From NCBI GenBank assembly GCA_039027435.1, contig JBCCKF010000007.1:156197-220196 (forward strand): DNA of 64,000 bases. Reading direction: 5' to 3'. The notes beneath the pieces are model-generated. The model saw nothing but the letters and a program-made list of their open reading frames with translations, ran no database searches and was not told the origin of the DNA. The position numbers were made by a program, and so were the translations under genes. Every line of letters starts with the position of its first letter. Within the stretch, counting starts at the first letter, position 1. This document shows positions 15,953 to 24,667 of this stretch, in pieces. The DNA is from CALBPI01 sp039027435 (lineage in GTDB: Bacteria; Pseudomonadota; Gammaproteobacteria; Steroidobacterales; Woeseiaceae).

Positions 15953-18097
15953 ATGATCGAACCGCAATCTGACCAACGCCTTCGATTGCTCTACATCGGA
16001 GAGACTTCGGTACCCGCGCGAACCGCGTTACGTGCCATCGGCGGCCTCGACAACGTCGAGACGGTGGCCGAGCTGACCGACCCCGAGTTGCTTCCACAAC
16101 ACCTCGCCGCCTGGCAACCGGACCTCGTCCTCGTCGATGTCGGCATCACCAACACCTCCGCGGAGCGTTACCGCACAGCAGAGCTGATGCAGGTGCTGGA
16201 CGGTTATCCGACGTTGGCGCTAACCAGCGCCGAGCGCGAACAACGCGGACTCAGAGCTGTGTTGCATGGCGCGCAGCACTACCTCATCGCGGACGGCGTG
16301 CTCGATGGCATCGACATGCAGCGGGCAATCGACCAAACCAAGCAGCACTTCGACTTCACCAGCACCGTGAACGGGCGCAGCGAGTTGCTCGCCATGCTGG
16401 TGGAAGGCCTGCCGGACGGTGCACTGCTGTGCGATCGCGAGGGACGCATTTTGCGATCGAACGCGACCGCGCGCGCCCTGCTTGGGCTGTCCCGCGACGC
16501 ACAACCGGTGCTCGCATGGGGCAAGACGTTCTGCGCCTGGGATGCCAACACCAACGCCGAGCTGGCGCCAGAGGAGCGACCGGTCGCGCGGGCTGCGCGC
16601 GGAGATCGATTCACCGAGCAGGTGTTCCAGCACGACGATCCCGATGGCAACACCCTCGTGTTGTCGGTGAGTGGTCATGGGTTGTACGACGGCGGCGATC
16701 GTTTGCTCGGCGGCATGCTCCTGTTCCGAGATATCACCGACCAGTTCCGACGGACTCGCGAGCAAGCGCATTTGGCGCTGTTCGACCCTGTGACCGGCGT
16801 CGCGAATCGACACCTTTACAAAGAACAGTTACAGCAGGCGCTCGCACGAGCGCGTCGCAGTCAACGCACGCTGGGGGTGTTGTGCGTCGATCTTGATCGC
16901 TTTGCCGCGGTCAACGAATCGCTCGGACACGATACGGGCGATCGTCTGCTCGACGCGGTTGTCGAGCGCTTGCAAACGCTCCTGCGACAGGGCGATCTAC
17001 TCGCGCGTTGGGGCGGTGACCGGTTCATGGTGACGGTCGAGAATCTCGCGAGCCCGCGTGATGCTGCAGCGGTCGCGCAGAAAGTCGTGCGCGGTCTGGC
17101 CGAGCGCTTCGAGTGCGACGGTAACGAAATCTACATCGGCGCCTCCGTCGGAATCGCGCTGTATCCCGAAGCTGGGGAAGACGAAGAATCGCTGATCCGC
17201 GCGGCCGGCCTCGCGCTGGGCCAGGCGAAACGCCAGGGCGGTGCCCGGCTCCAGTTCTACGCACAGTCAGGACACGGCGCGACCGCCGACAGCGCCGAGC
17301 TGGAACTCGGCATTCGACACGCGTTGTTACGTCGCGAGCTCACCCTGCGCTACCAGCCACGTGTGGGATTGGGCGACGGCCGTCTGATGGGGCTCGAGGC
17401 TTTGCTGCGTTGGCAGCATCCGCGCTACGGGCTCCTGCCACCAGCGCGGTTCTTATCGCTGCTCGAGTCGAGCGGGCTGATCCACTCGGTTGGCGAATGG
17501 GTCGTACGGACAGTGTGCGCGCAGTTGCACGCGTGGCAACAACGCTACTCGGTGCCGGACCTCACGGTCACCATCAACTTGTCGCCGCTGCAACTCGAAG
17601 ACGGTCGACTCACCGCGGTGGTAGAGAAGGCGATCGAAGACTATCAGCTTGACCCAGGGTGTCTTGAGTTTGAACTTGGCGACGGAGCGGAAAGCCTGCG
17701 CCGGCCGCGTTCGCTACAGACGTTACAAGCGCTGCGCAAACTCGGTGTCGGCGTCTCGCTCGATCACTTTGGCACCCACGACATTTCGTTCAGTGCACTC
17801 GACAGCACGATGATCAGCACGTTTGTGCTGCATCAGTCGCTCGTGCAGGACCTCGCCGACAACGAAGCGCATCAGCGCATCGTTAGAGCCGCCATTGCGA
17901 TGGCCGATGGACTACAAATCGAGATCGCTGCTGAGGGCGTCGAGACGCACGAACAGCTAGAGTTCCTGCGCGACAACCAGTGCACCGCCGCGCAGGGTTT
18001 CTTCATCAGCCGTCCGATGGAACGACAAAAGGTCGATGCGTTGCTGCACACCGAATCGCTCGGCCAGAAGCTGCTCTCACAAAACAGCGCCGCCTGA
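15953..18097 (+). CDS. FimX-like degenerate GGDEF-EAL protein
   Basis: 714 residues, no membrane segment. Order: receiver-like domain (1-125; RLLYIGETSVPARTALRAI, PDLVLVDVGI), PAS domain (about 145-265; LVEGLPDGALLCDREGRILRSNATARALLGL), GGDEF domain (about 275-430) and EAL domain (about 445-705). The GGDEF active site reads GGDRF (354-358), so the catalytic Glu is lost. The EAL motif itself is kept (482-484), and N in INLSPLQL and E in AEGVET remain. However the DDFGTGYSSL loop reads DHFGTHDISF (604 on) and the LKID lysine segment is replaced by ISTFVLHQ. The protein is thus expected to bind rather than turn over c-di-GMP. Layout and size match FimX, which controls type IV pili. It is followed 10 bases later by trmB. 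Confidence 0.85.
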   Translation: MIEPQSDQRLRLLYIGETSVPARTALRAIGGLDNVETVAELTDPELLPQHLAAWQPDLVLVDVGITNTSAERYRTAELMQVLDGYPTLALTSAEREQRGLRAVLHGAQHYLIADGVLDGIDMQRAIDQTKQHFDFTSTVNGRSELLAMLVEGLPDGALLCDREGRILRSNATARALLGLSRDAQPVLAWGKTFCAWDANTNAELAPEERPVARAARGDRFTEQVFQHDDPDGNTLVLSVSGHGLYDGGDRLLGGMLLFRDITDQFRRTREQAHLALFDPVTGVANRHLYKEQLQQALARARRSQRTLGVLCVDLDRFAAVNESLGHDTGDRLLDAVVERLQTLLRQGDLLARWGGDRFMVTVENLASPRDAAAVAQKVVRGLAERFECDGNEIYIGASVGIALYPEAGEDEESLIRAAGLALGQAKRQGGARLQFYAQSGHGATADSAELELGIRHALLRRELTLRYQPRVGLGDGRLMGLEALLRWQHPRYGLLPPARFLSLLESSGLIHSVGEWVVRTVCAQLHAWQQRYSVPDLTVTINLSPLQLEDGRLTAVVEKAIEDYQLDPGCLEFELGDGAESLRRPRSLQTLQALRKLGVGVSLDHFGTHDISFSALDSTMISTFVLHQSLVQDLADNEAHQRIVRAAIAMADGLQIEIAAEGVETHEQLEFLRDNQCTAAQGFFISRPMERQKVDALLHTESLGQKLLSQNSAA

Positions 18098-18107
18098 CGC
18101 GGGCCGC

Positions 18108-18788
18108 ATGGTCCAGTACCGCGACATCCAGAGCTTCGTCCGCCGACCCGGACGCATGACGCCCGCGCAAAAACGTGCGCTTGCCGAGCTTGCCCCCCGC
18201 TATTGCATCGACTACACACTCGAGCAACTCGATCTCGAAGCAACCTTCGGGCGCAGCGCACCGCTCATGGTCGAGATCGGATTCGGCAACGGCGACAGCC
18301 TCGTGGCGCTTGCTGCGAGCATGCCGGACTGGAATGTGATCGGTATCGAGGTGCATGAGCCCGGCGTCGGGCACTGTTTATTGAAAGCGGAAGAAGCGGG
18401 CGCCAAGAACCTGCGCGTGATCGCAGAGGACGCAGTTGCAGTGTTGCGAGACCAGATCGGTGAGCGACGTATCGACCGCTTGAACCTCTACTTTCCCGAT
18501 CCGTGGCCGAAGAAACGCCATCACAAACGTCGACTCGTGAACCCACCGTTCATGGATCTCGCGGCGACCGGCCTTACCGATGACGGCGCGCTGCACATCG
18601 CCACCGACTGGGCGCCGTATGCGGAGCACATCGATGAGGTGCTCGACGAGGACGATCGTTTCAAGGTGGTGTTGCGACGCACGCATGTCGGTGATTCACC
18701 GCACGTGCGACCTCAAACCAAGTTCGAGCGACGCGGGCTGCGCCTCGGTCACGAGATTGTCGACTGGGAAATCCGTCGGGCGGACTAG
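18108..18788 (+). CDS. trmB: tRNA (guanine-N7-)-methyltransferase TrmB
   Basis: 226 residues. It makes m7G46 in tRNA. The SAM-binding loop is VEIGFGNGDSLVALA, the acidic loop is VIGIEVHEPGVG, and the family hallmark NLYFPDPWPKKRHHKRRLV is perfect, followed by DGALHIATDWAPYAEH and RPQTKFERRGLRLGHEIVDW. I chose ATG 18108 because the protein then begins VQYRDIQSFVRRPGRMTPAQ, as in relatives. It lies 10 bases after the FimX-like gene and is probably co-transcribed with it. The convergent DUF5519 gene ends one base after it, so there is no room for a separate terminator. Confidence 0.96.
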   Translation: MVQYRDIQSFVRRPGRMTPAQKRALAELAPRYCIDYTLEQLDLEATFGRSAPLMVEIGFGNGDSLVALAASMPDWNVIGIEVHEPGVGHCLLKAEEAGAKNLRVIAEDAVAVLRDQIGERRIDRLNLYFPDPWPKKRHHKRRLVNPPFMDLAATGLTDDGALHIATDWAPYAEHIDEVLDEDDRFKVVLRRTHVGDSPHVRPQTKFERRGLRLGHEIVDWEIRRAD

Positions 18789-19259
18789 CTAGACCCGCAG
18801 TGCATACTCATATGAGTAGCTGACAATCGTCTTGATCACCTCAAGCTCGTCTGCATTTCGCGGACTGAAGACCAATACCAGTCCTTTTGGCATGTGACCT
18901 TGGGTGACCAAGTAGTGGTCCTCTCCCCAGCCCTTGTCGCAGACTTCAGCGGCATCAATGGCCGGCAGCATAATGTGCATGCTGCCGTTATCCGGAGGCG
19001 GGTGGATATGCGCGAACTCGCGGCCCGCCATGAATGCCCGCTCGTTGGTTTCGACACCAGCCCGCATGACCAATGCGCGGGTCCCCGGCACAGCAACCAG
19101 GCTGTGGTGATTATCGACATCAGCCAGTGCAAACGCCCATTGGTGTAGTGCGTCTACAATCTCGTCCGGACCGTGTTGCGTGAGCTGGGAGTGCGGCAGG
19201 CTTCGAGTGGTTTCGGGTCTCATCCCAGATCGAGGGGATAGTCGAAGTTGATCGCTCAT
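18789..19259 (-). CDS. Luciferase-like domain protein (DUF5519)
   Basis: 156 residues, soluble. Conserved features of the luciferase-domain/DUF5519 family are visible: the central REFAHIHPPPDNGSMHIMLPAIDAAEVCDKGWGEDHYL (two histidines, a proline-rich turn, and the Gly-Trp-Gly-Glu-Asp-His motif) and the C-terminal GLVLVFSPRNADELEVIKTIV. The name is historical; members are not shown to emit light. I start at ATG 19259, which has GAAGG eight bases before it. It is 10 bases downstream of the periplasmic binding protein gene and probably shares its transcript. Function unknown. Confidence 0.78.
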   Translation of the reverse strand: MSDQLRLSPRSGMRPETTRSLPHSQLTQHGPDEIVDALHQWAFALADVDNHHSLVAVPGTRALVMRAGVETNERAFMAGREFAHIHPPPDNGSMHIMLPAIDAAEVCDKGWGEDHYLVTQGHMPKGLVLVFSPRNADELEVIKTIVSYSYEYALRV

Positions 19260-19269
19260 CGACGGACCT

Positions 19270-20379
19270 TCAAGGCTTGACGGAGTAGTCAATTTCGATC
19301 GGCGTCGGGCCTTCCGCCTCACCAATCAACTGACGCATTTGAAGTCGGAAACGTTCCAGCATGTCACGCTTCATCATGAAACGACGGAAGTCTCCTGGCG
19401 AGGTGTTGTGGTGCAGCACGGACTCGTAGCCTGCCGGTGCCGGGATGTCATAGCGCACGGGGAACTGCAACCAAGTGCCTTGCATCTCCTCGGACAACAT
19501 CCAGTTCAGATACAGCTTAGCCGCAGCCTTATTCTTGGCATGCGTCGGGATGGCCGCTGTTTGGAACCAGGTCAAGAAAAAGTCTTCTTCGGGCAGCACA
19601 AATCTGGTTTCGCTCCCCGGCATGTCCTCGAAAGCCCAAAACGTGGTGAAGCTGGCGGCATACCACCCATTACTGATGGCAACGTATGGCATAGCGGTGC
19701 CGCGAACCCACACCGGCTCGTTAGCGACGAGCTGCTCGAGATACTCCCAACCGTATTTCTCCTTCAGGTGCCAAAACTGGTAGAGCACGGCGTCGTCATC
19801 ATGTGGGTAAGTGAGAATGATCTTGCCCTTTAGCGCTGGATCGAGATAGTCCATCGCATCACGCGGTGGTTCATCCACAAGTGCGGTGTTGACCAGATTG
19901 CTAAACGTCACACCGTAGACGCTGACCCACCGACCATGCGGGTCGCGCTGGTCCGGAAACACCTTGTCCCAGTTCTTGGGTTTGTAGCGTTCCAGCAAAT
20001 CGCGCTCAACGTAGTAGTCGAAATCGTGCAGCGTCTGAAACTGGATGACATCCGGAATCTTGTCTTTGTCGCCCGCCGCTCGCGCGTTGTCGTAGCGTGG
20101 CGCGTGGTTGAGGCTCACATCGACCGTATGCACTGCGTTGAGCTCCGGGAAACGGGCCTTAAACCGATCGAAGTAGTAGTCGATCTGATCGGATTTATCG
20201 CCACCCGCTCTGAGCACAAAGTTGCCGCCCTCGGCCAGGGCTTCAGCGTAGAGCTCATCCAGCGATCTGGTTTCGATGTTGTCCGAATATGCAGAGCCAG
20301 CCGTAACAGCGAGCATCAGAGCGAAAAGAGAAGAGCGAGACACCACAACAGACTTCCTTACACGACCTAAAGAGGCCAT
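19270..20379 (-). CDS. Periplasmic substrate-binding protein without a transporter (orphan)
   Basis: About 369 residues with a signal peptide (SLFALMLAVTAGSAYS). The mature protein has the type 2 periplasmic-binding-protein fold of the iron/polyamine group: LYAEALAEGGNFVLRAGGDKSDQIDYYFDRFKARFPEL, DVIQFQTLHDFDYYVERDLLERY, YGVTFSNLVNTALV, YLDPALKGKIILTYPHDDDAVLYQFWHL, and IPTHAKNKAAAKLYLNWMLSEEMQ. No permease or ATPase lies nearby. ATG 20379 lacks a ribosome site; GTG 20346 or 20343, behind TAAGGAAG, gives a more compact signal peptide and leaves room for the operator at 20388-20410. It is divergent from a LysR gene. The ligand is unknown. Confidence 0.82.
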   Translation of the reverse strand: MASLGRVRKSVVVSRSSLFALMLAVTAGSAYSDNIETRSLDELYAEALAEGGNFVLRAGGDKSDQIDYYFDRFKARFPELNAVHTVDVSLNHAPRYDNARAAGDKDKIPDVIQFQTLHDFDYYVERDLLERYKPKNWDKVFPDQRDPHGRWVSVYGVTFSNLVNTALVDEPPRDAMDYLDPALKGKIILTYPHDDDAVLYQFWHLKEKYGWEYLEQLVANEPVWVRGTAMPYVAISNGWYAASFTTFWAFEDMPGSETRFVLPEEDFFLTWFQTAAIPTHAKNKAAAKLYLNWMLSEEMQGTWLQFPVRYDIPAPAGYESVLHHNTSPGDFRRFMMKRDMLERFRLQMRQLIGEAEGPTPIEIDYSVKP

Positions 20380-20387
20380 CACTGTAA

Positions 20388-20410
20388 ATTATCTCTAAAT
20401 TTAAGATAAT
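20388..20410. promoter_or_regulatory. Palindromic operator in the LysR / binding-protein intergenic region
   Basis: ATTATCT (20388-20394) and AGATAAT (20404-20410) are perfect seven-base arms around a nine-base AT spacer. It sits in an 87-base divergent region that is far richer in A+T than its surroundings. LysR-type proteins typically bind such T-N11-A interrupted dyads between their own gene and a divergent target. A CGGGA direct repeat (20443-20447 and 20456-20460) lies closer to the LysR start. Confidence 0.6.
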
Positions 20411-20466
20411 CAGCGAATTATGGGAATTTCTTTCCCTTTTTTCGGGATAATTAATCGGGAACTCGA

Positions 20467-21372
20467 ATGAATGTAGCTAAGGCAATGAGCGTCTTTGTGG
20501 AAATCGCAAATCTCGGCAGCTTTTCCGCCGCCGCCCGGTCGCTTGGGATATCAACCACGGCCGCAAGTCGCCAAATCGCCGAACTAGAAGCTTGGCTCGG
20601 CGCCGCTTTGTTTCATCGCACCACACGGCGACTTTCCTTGACCGAAGAGGGAGATCGACACCTTGGAGACTGCCGGCAAGTCGTTGAGGCAGTCGAGCGA
20701 ATCCGGGCGGGCGCGCGGTCAGCAACGTCACGACCCTTTGGGCTTCTAAAGGTCACGGCACCTGTCTTCCTCGCGAAGGAATGTGTGGCACCAATGATCC
20801 CTGACTTTCTGGATGCACATGCTGGTCTGCAGCTCGAACTGCACGCAATCGATCGGTTCGTCCACCTTGTTGACGAGGGGTTCGATGTGGCTTTACGAGT
20901 CGGTCGCCTTGCAGATTCCACTCTGGTGGCGAAGCGCTTATGTGATATTCCTCTCGTCGTTGCGGCCAGCAAATCGTATCTGGATCGCCACGGGACACCG
21001 AAACACCCCAAAGACTTGCGCGACCACAATTGCATTGTCGACCACGTCGCCGCATTTCGAAACCAATGGCCGATGCGCGAATCAGGTAGTCGCAAAAACA
21101 TCGCGGTCTCGGGGAATGTCAGCGTCAACAACGGCGAGGTGGCCAGAGATCTGGCTGAGTGCGGTGTGGGAATTTGCCTACTACCGCAATTTTTTGTGCG
21201 ACGGCAACTGGAGGGCGGTGCACTGATTGAGGTGCTCAAAGATCAGGTCGACAGAAAAGTTGGGCTCTATGTCACCTACCCCAAGACTCGACATTTATCG
21301 CCAAGAATTCGCGTGTTTGTGGATTTCGTGTCGAGTTACTTTCAGCACGTGACTCAAGATTACTCGGTCTAG
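20467..21372 (+). CDS. LysR family transcriptional regulator
   Basis: 301 residues, the usual size. N-terminal winged helix-turn-helix: MSVFVEIANLGSFSAAARSLGISTTAASRQIAELEAWLGAALFHRTTRRLSLTEEGDRHL (residues 7-66). The C-terminal effector domain begins at LLKVTAPVFLAKECVAPMIPDFLDAHAGLQLELHAIDR, with the expected subdomain crossover at LVAKRLCDIPLVVAASKSYLDRHGTPKHPKDLRDHNCI. The sequence resembles the CrgA/AaeR-like branch. It is transcribed divergently from the orphan binding protein and DUF5519 genes with a palindrome in between, so those two genes are the likely targets. The inducer cannot be deduced. Confidence 0.92.
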   Translation: MNVAKAMSVFVEIANLGSFSAAARSLGISTTAASRQIAELEAWLGAALFHRTTRRLSLTEEGDRHLGDCRQVVEAVERIRAGARSATSRPFGLLKVTAPVFLAKECVAPMIPDFLDAHAGLQLELHAIDRFVHLVDEGFDVALRVGRLADSTLVAKRLCDIPLVVAASKSYLDRHGTPKHPKDLRDHNCIVDHVAAFRNQWPMRESGSRKNIAVSGNVSVNNGEVARDLAECGVGICLLPQFFVRRQLEGGALIEVLKDQVDRKVGLYVTYPKTRHLSPRIRVFVDFVSSYFQHVTQDYSV

Positions 21373-21401
21373 ACAATTGAGTCGCTAACGAGCACCAAAT
21401 A

Positions 21402-21785
21402 CTAGATCTTCTGCATCGCCGCTTCGGGGTATAGCAAAGCAGCCAGCAAGCCCAGCGAAATCAATCCAAAGAACACTGCGGAGGATTTGACCAGTCCCGG
21501 CACATTGGACAACGGCAGGATGACCGTGGCACCGGCGTTGGATACCAGACCCATGTGCACGACACCCGAAGGGAATTGGCCCGCCTGCGCCTGAAACACC
21601 CCGCCGCTATAACCCACCAGCAACGCCAGGATCGCGATGCCATAAAGGCGGTAGAGTGTGCCGTGCTCTGAGCGAAGCCCTGAGAACCGGTCCAGCGTCT
21701 TAATGGGTAAGAGCAACAGCGGTAGGCCAACCGTGAATAACGTACCGGCGATCTTGATCCGCAACAGGAGTGTGAGGAACGTCAT
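21402..21785 (-). CDS. Small multi-pass membrane protein of unknown function
   Basis: 127 residues with four hydrophobic stretches (residues about 3-27, 48-66, 75-95 and 103-122), almost no polar domain, and a short loop KTLDRFSGLRSEHGTLYRL after the first. No family motif is recognised. Its start overlaps the marC stop by four bases (ATGA), so it is translated from the marC message. That pairing is the only hint at its role: an inner-membrane partner or neighbour of MarC. Confidence 0.7.
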   Translation of the reverse strand: MTFLTLLLRIKIAGTLFTVGLPLLLLPIKTLDRFSGLRSEHGTLYRLYGIAILALLVGYSGGVFQAQAGQFPSGVVHMGLVSNAGATVILPLSNVPGLVKSSAVFFGLISLGLLAALLYPEAAMQKI

Positions 21786-22411
21786 CCGGCGAGAAACAGC
21801 GTGTTAACGCCATCCACCACGTACTGGACGGCGAGCGCCACCAGAATCACGCCGGTGAGGCGGCTGACCACGTTAGCACCCGTCTCACCCATCACGCGGA
21901 TGATCGGCGAGGTCAGCAGCATCATGACCAACGCAATGGCGAGCACCAGCATCGCCATGGCCATAAGCCCCAAAAACTCGATCCAGTTGTCCTGCAGCTC
22001 CACGAGCAACAAGAGCAGCGTCGCAAGCGCACCCGGTCCGGCGATCAGGGGGAACGCCAACGGGAATACCGAGATGTCTTCGCGGTAGCGCGCCTCATCC
22101 TGCTCGCGCACCGTGGTCGAACGCAGGCCCGACTGGCGGGCGAATACCATGTCGACCGCGATCAGGAACAGCAGCAAGCCACCGGCGATCTTGAAAGAAG
22201 CCACGTTGATGCCGAGCGTTTCCAACAGCGACTGGCCCGCGAGTGCGAACACCCAGAAGATAATGGCCGACAGCACGATCGACTTGATCGCCATCTTGCG
22301 ACGATAGGTCGGCTCGCCGCCGCGTGTCAGAGCGCCGAACAGGGGCACTAGCGTGATCGGTTCGATCACGACAAACAGCACCACAAAATGTCGGATGAGT
22401 TGTTCGAGCAC
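21782..22411 (-). CDS. MarC family (UPF0056) inner-membrane protein
   Basis: 209 residues with six predicted membrane helices. Typical MarC features are the N-terminal LIRHFVVLFVVIEPITLVPLFGALTRG, the RRKMAIKSIVLSAIIFWVFALAGQSLLETLGI segment, the conserved FKIAGGLLLFLIAVDMVF, and FPLAFPLIAGPGALATLLLL. The family was once linked to multiple antibiotic resistance but that link has not held; function is unknown. It lies on the minus strand with ampG 76 bases upstream, and overlaps the small membrane gene that follows. Confidence 0.88.
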   Translation of the reverse strand: MLEQLIRHFVVLFVVIEPITLVPLFGALTRGGEPTYRRKMAIKSIVLSAIIFWVFALAGQSLLETLGINVASFKIAGGLLLFLIAVDMVFARQSGLRSTTVREQDEARYREDISVFPLAFPLIAGPGALATLLLLLVELQDNWIEFLGLMAMAMLVLAIALVMMLLTSPIIRVMGETGANVVSRLTGVILVALAVQYVVDGVNTLFLAG

Positions 22412-22487
22412 GACGCGCTAACCTTCAGTCAGGACTGGCGAAAGCGCGGAGTATAGGTGTCGTCCATGACAAAGCCAATGCCGCGCG

Positions 22488-23885
22488 TTATGGCTTAGCG
22501 GCCGCTTCGTCCGGGACTGTGGGCGGCGGCCTTAGCGCCGGGATTGCGACGATGCACGCGAGCACGATCGAGGGCAAGCCGCAAAGCGCCGCGTAGCCGA
22601 AAAAACCGATCCAACCCGCCCAGTCGGCGTCACGAGCCGGCGAGGTCATGAAGTCAGAAAACACGCTCGCCCAGCCCGACCACTCCTGCACGTTGCCTGA
22701 GTATTTCGCAAGAAATTTGCCGAGCAGCACGCTCAGTGAGCTGAACAGCGCGTACTGGGTCGCTGTGAACTTCGTATTGGTGAGACTCGCCAGATAAGCG
22801 ATCAGCACAGTGCCCGAGAACCCCTGAGCGAAGTTGTCGCCACTGATTGTCACCGCCAACGCAGAGAGCTTCGGACCCTGGAAGGCCAGATAGACGAACC
22901 CGAGGTTGGTAGCTGCGATCAGCACGCTTGCCACAATCAGGCTGCGATGAATGCCGAGCTTCAGCACCGCCACGCCACCGGCCGCGATTCCGGCTAAAGA
23001 CACAAAAACGCCGTAGCCTTTGGCGATGTATGCAACGTCCGACTTCGTAAAACCGATATCCAGATAGAACGGATTCGCAAGAATGCCGAGCACATAGTCG
23101 CTCACCCGATAAAACAGGATATAGGCAAGGATCAGCAGCGAGACCCAACCAACGCGCGAAAAGAAATCGATGAACGGGTCGGCAAGGTATTCCTTGAGTC
23201 GGCCGAGTGCGGTTCCACCGCTCGGCTTTGAGACGGAGGCAGGCTCAGGCGACATCAAAACCGCCAATAACCCGACACCCATCAACAGCGCCATCACGAA
23301 ATAGGCGGTCTTCCAGCCGCGCGTATCAGCGAGCAGCAACGCACCCGCCGTCGAGGCGATCAGCGCAATGCGATAGCCGTACTGATAAGCGGCAGCGAGC
23401 ACGCCCTGCATTCCCGCGTCATCAGACTCAATACGATACGCATCGATCACGATGTCTTGCGTCGCCGATAACAGGGCTACCGCGATTGCAGACAACGTGA
23501 AGGGCAGCATCGCCTCGGCTGGATCGGATACCGCCATGCTGATCAGCGACAACGCGATGCCGAGTTGAGCAACCACCAACCAGGCGCGACGTCGCCCCAA
23601 CAGGGTCGTGAGCACGGGAATCCGCACTGCATCGACAAGCGGCGCCCACAGATATTTGAACGAGTACGCGAACCCGATCCACGCGAACGTCGAGATTGTG
23701 CTGCGCGCGATACTCGCGTCTTCCAGCCACGCAGTCAGGGTCGCATAGACCAGCGGAAACGGCAGACCACCCGAAAACCCGAGAAAGAAATTGGTGACGA
23801 TCGTGGGCCTAAGCCACGTGTCGCGCCACTTAGAGAGTGAAGTCGTAGTCAACGGTAAAGGGCGCGTGGTCTGAGAATCGCTCAT
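22488..23885 (-). CDS. ampG: AmpG-type MFS permease (muropeptide importer)
   Basis: 465 residues with about 12-14 membrane helices. The N-terminal WLRPTIVTNFFLGFSGGLPFPLVYATLTAWLEDASIARSTISTFAWIGFAYSFKYLWAPLVDAVRIP is diagnostic for AmpG, as are LGRRRAWLVVAQLGIAL, LSATQDIVIDAYRIE and the C-terminal GNVQEWSGWASVF region. AmpG imports GlcNAc-anhydroMurNAc peptides for cell-wall recycling. The start shown overlaps the xth stop by 56 bases, which is long; a TTG 33 bases downstream would shorten the overlap. It shares the strand with xth and is likely co-transcribed. No ampC or ampR is in the window. Confidence 0.88.
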   Translation of the reverse strand: MSDSQTTRPLPLTTTSLSKWRDTWLRPTIVTNFFLGFSGGLPFPLVYATLTAWLEDASIARSTISTFAWIGFAYSFKYLWAPLVDAVRIPVLTTLLGRRRAWLVVAQLGIALSLISMAVSDPAEAMLPFTLSAIAVALLSATQDIVIDAYRIESDDAGMQGVLAAAYQYGYRIALIASTAGALLLADTRGWKTAYFVMALLMGVGLLAVLMSPEPASVSKPSGGTALGRLKEYLADPFIDFFSRVGWVSLLILAYILFYRVSDYVLGILANPFYLDIGFTKSDVAYIAKGYGVFVSLAGIAAGGVAVLKLGIHRSLIVASVLIAATNLGFVYLAFQGPKLSALAVTISGDNFAQGFSGTVLIAYLASLTNTKFTATQYALFSSLSVLLGKFLAKYSGNVQEWSGWASVFSDFMTSPARDADWAGWIGFFGYAALCGLPSIVLACIVAIPALRPPPTVPDEAAAKP

Positions 23886-24606
23886 CGCGGTAGATGTCGG
23901 TGGCGAGCACTTTGCCGGCCAGCCCAGGGGTAGTCACCTGATAGTCGATGCGCCAACCGGTGTTGTTCGCCCATGCCTGTCCGCGGTTCGACCACCACGT
24001 GTACTGATGCGGCTCTTGCTCAAGTTCGCGGAAACTATCGACATATTTCGTCTCGTTAAACAACACATCCATCCACTCGCGCTCCTCGGGCAGGAAACCC
24101 GAGTTCTTCTGATTGCCGCGCCAGTTGCGAATGTCTTCTTTGGTGTGCGCGATGTTGAAGTCGCCGCAGATGACGTACTCGCGGCGCCGGCGCTTCAATT
24201 TTTTGAGGTGTTCGTGGAACTGCGCGAGCACGTCCATCTTGAACGCCTGGCGCTCATCGCCTGAGGTGCCGGACGGCAGATACACCGACGCGACCGCAAT
24301 GCCGGGCAGCTGCACTTCGACGTAGCGGCCTTCGTTATCGATCGCTTCGATGCCGAGCCCGCGCACGATCTTGTCGGGCTTGTGACGCGAATAAATGGCA
24401 ACACCGCTGTAACCCTTTTTCTCCGCATCGACGTACACCGTGTGATAGCCCTCGGGGCTAAACATCGGGTCTTCGAGCTGGTGAACCTGCGCCTTGGTCT
24501 CCTGAATGCACACGACATCGGCGTTTTGTTTTGCCAGCCAGTCGTACACACCCTTGCGGGCCGCGGCACGGATGCCGTTGGCGTTCAAAGTAATGATTCG
24601 AAACAT
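23830..24606 (-). CDS. xthA: Exodeoxyribonuclease III
   Basis: 258 residues. It is an AP endonuclease / 3' exonuclease of the EEP fold. Metal and catalytic residues are visible in order: N7 in ITLNANGIRAA, E in VVCIQETKAQ, Y/D in SGVAIYSRHKP, D-x-N in ICGDFNIAHT, and the C-terminal SDHAPFTVDYD. WWSNRGQAWANNTGWRIDYQ marks it as an ExoIII-type enzyme. It starts 61 bases from the divergent pyrE start. The xth/pyrE divergent pair is a common gammaproteobacterial arrangement. Downstream it overlaps ampG. Confidence 0.94.
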   Translation of the reverse strand: MFRIITLNANGIRAAARKGVYDWLAKQNADVVCIQETKAQVHQLEDPMFSPEGYHTVYVDAEKKGYSGVAIYSRHKPDKIVRGLGIEAIDNEGRYVEVQLPGIAVASVYLPSGTSGDERQAFKMDVLAQFHEHLKKLKRRRREYVICGDFNIAHTKEDIRNWRGNQKNSGFLPEEREWMDVLFNETKYVDSFRELEQEPHQYTWWSNRGQAWANNTGWRIDYQVTTPGLAGKVLATDIYRDERFSDHAPFTVDYDFTL

Positions 24607-24667
24607 GGGAGTCGCGCCGAAAATGGCATATTATCAAAACTGTAAGGGATGGCGCTGAAGGGGACTC

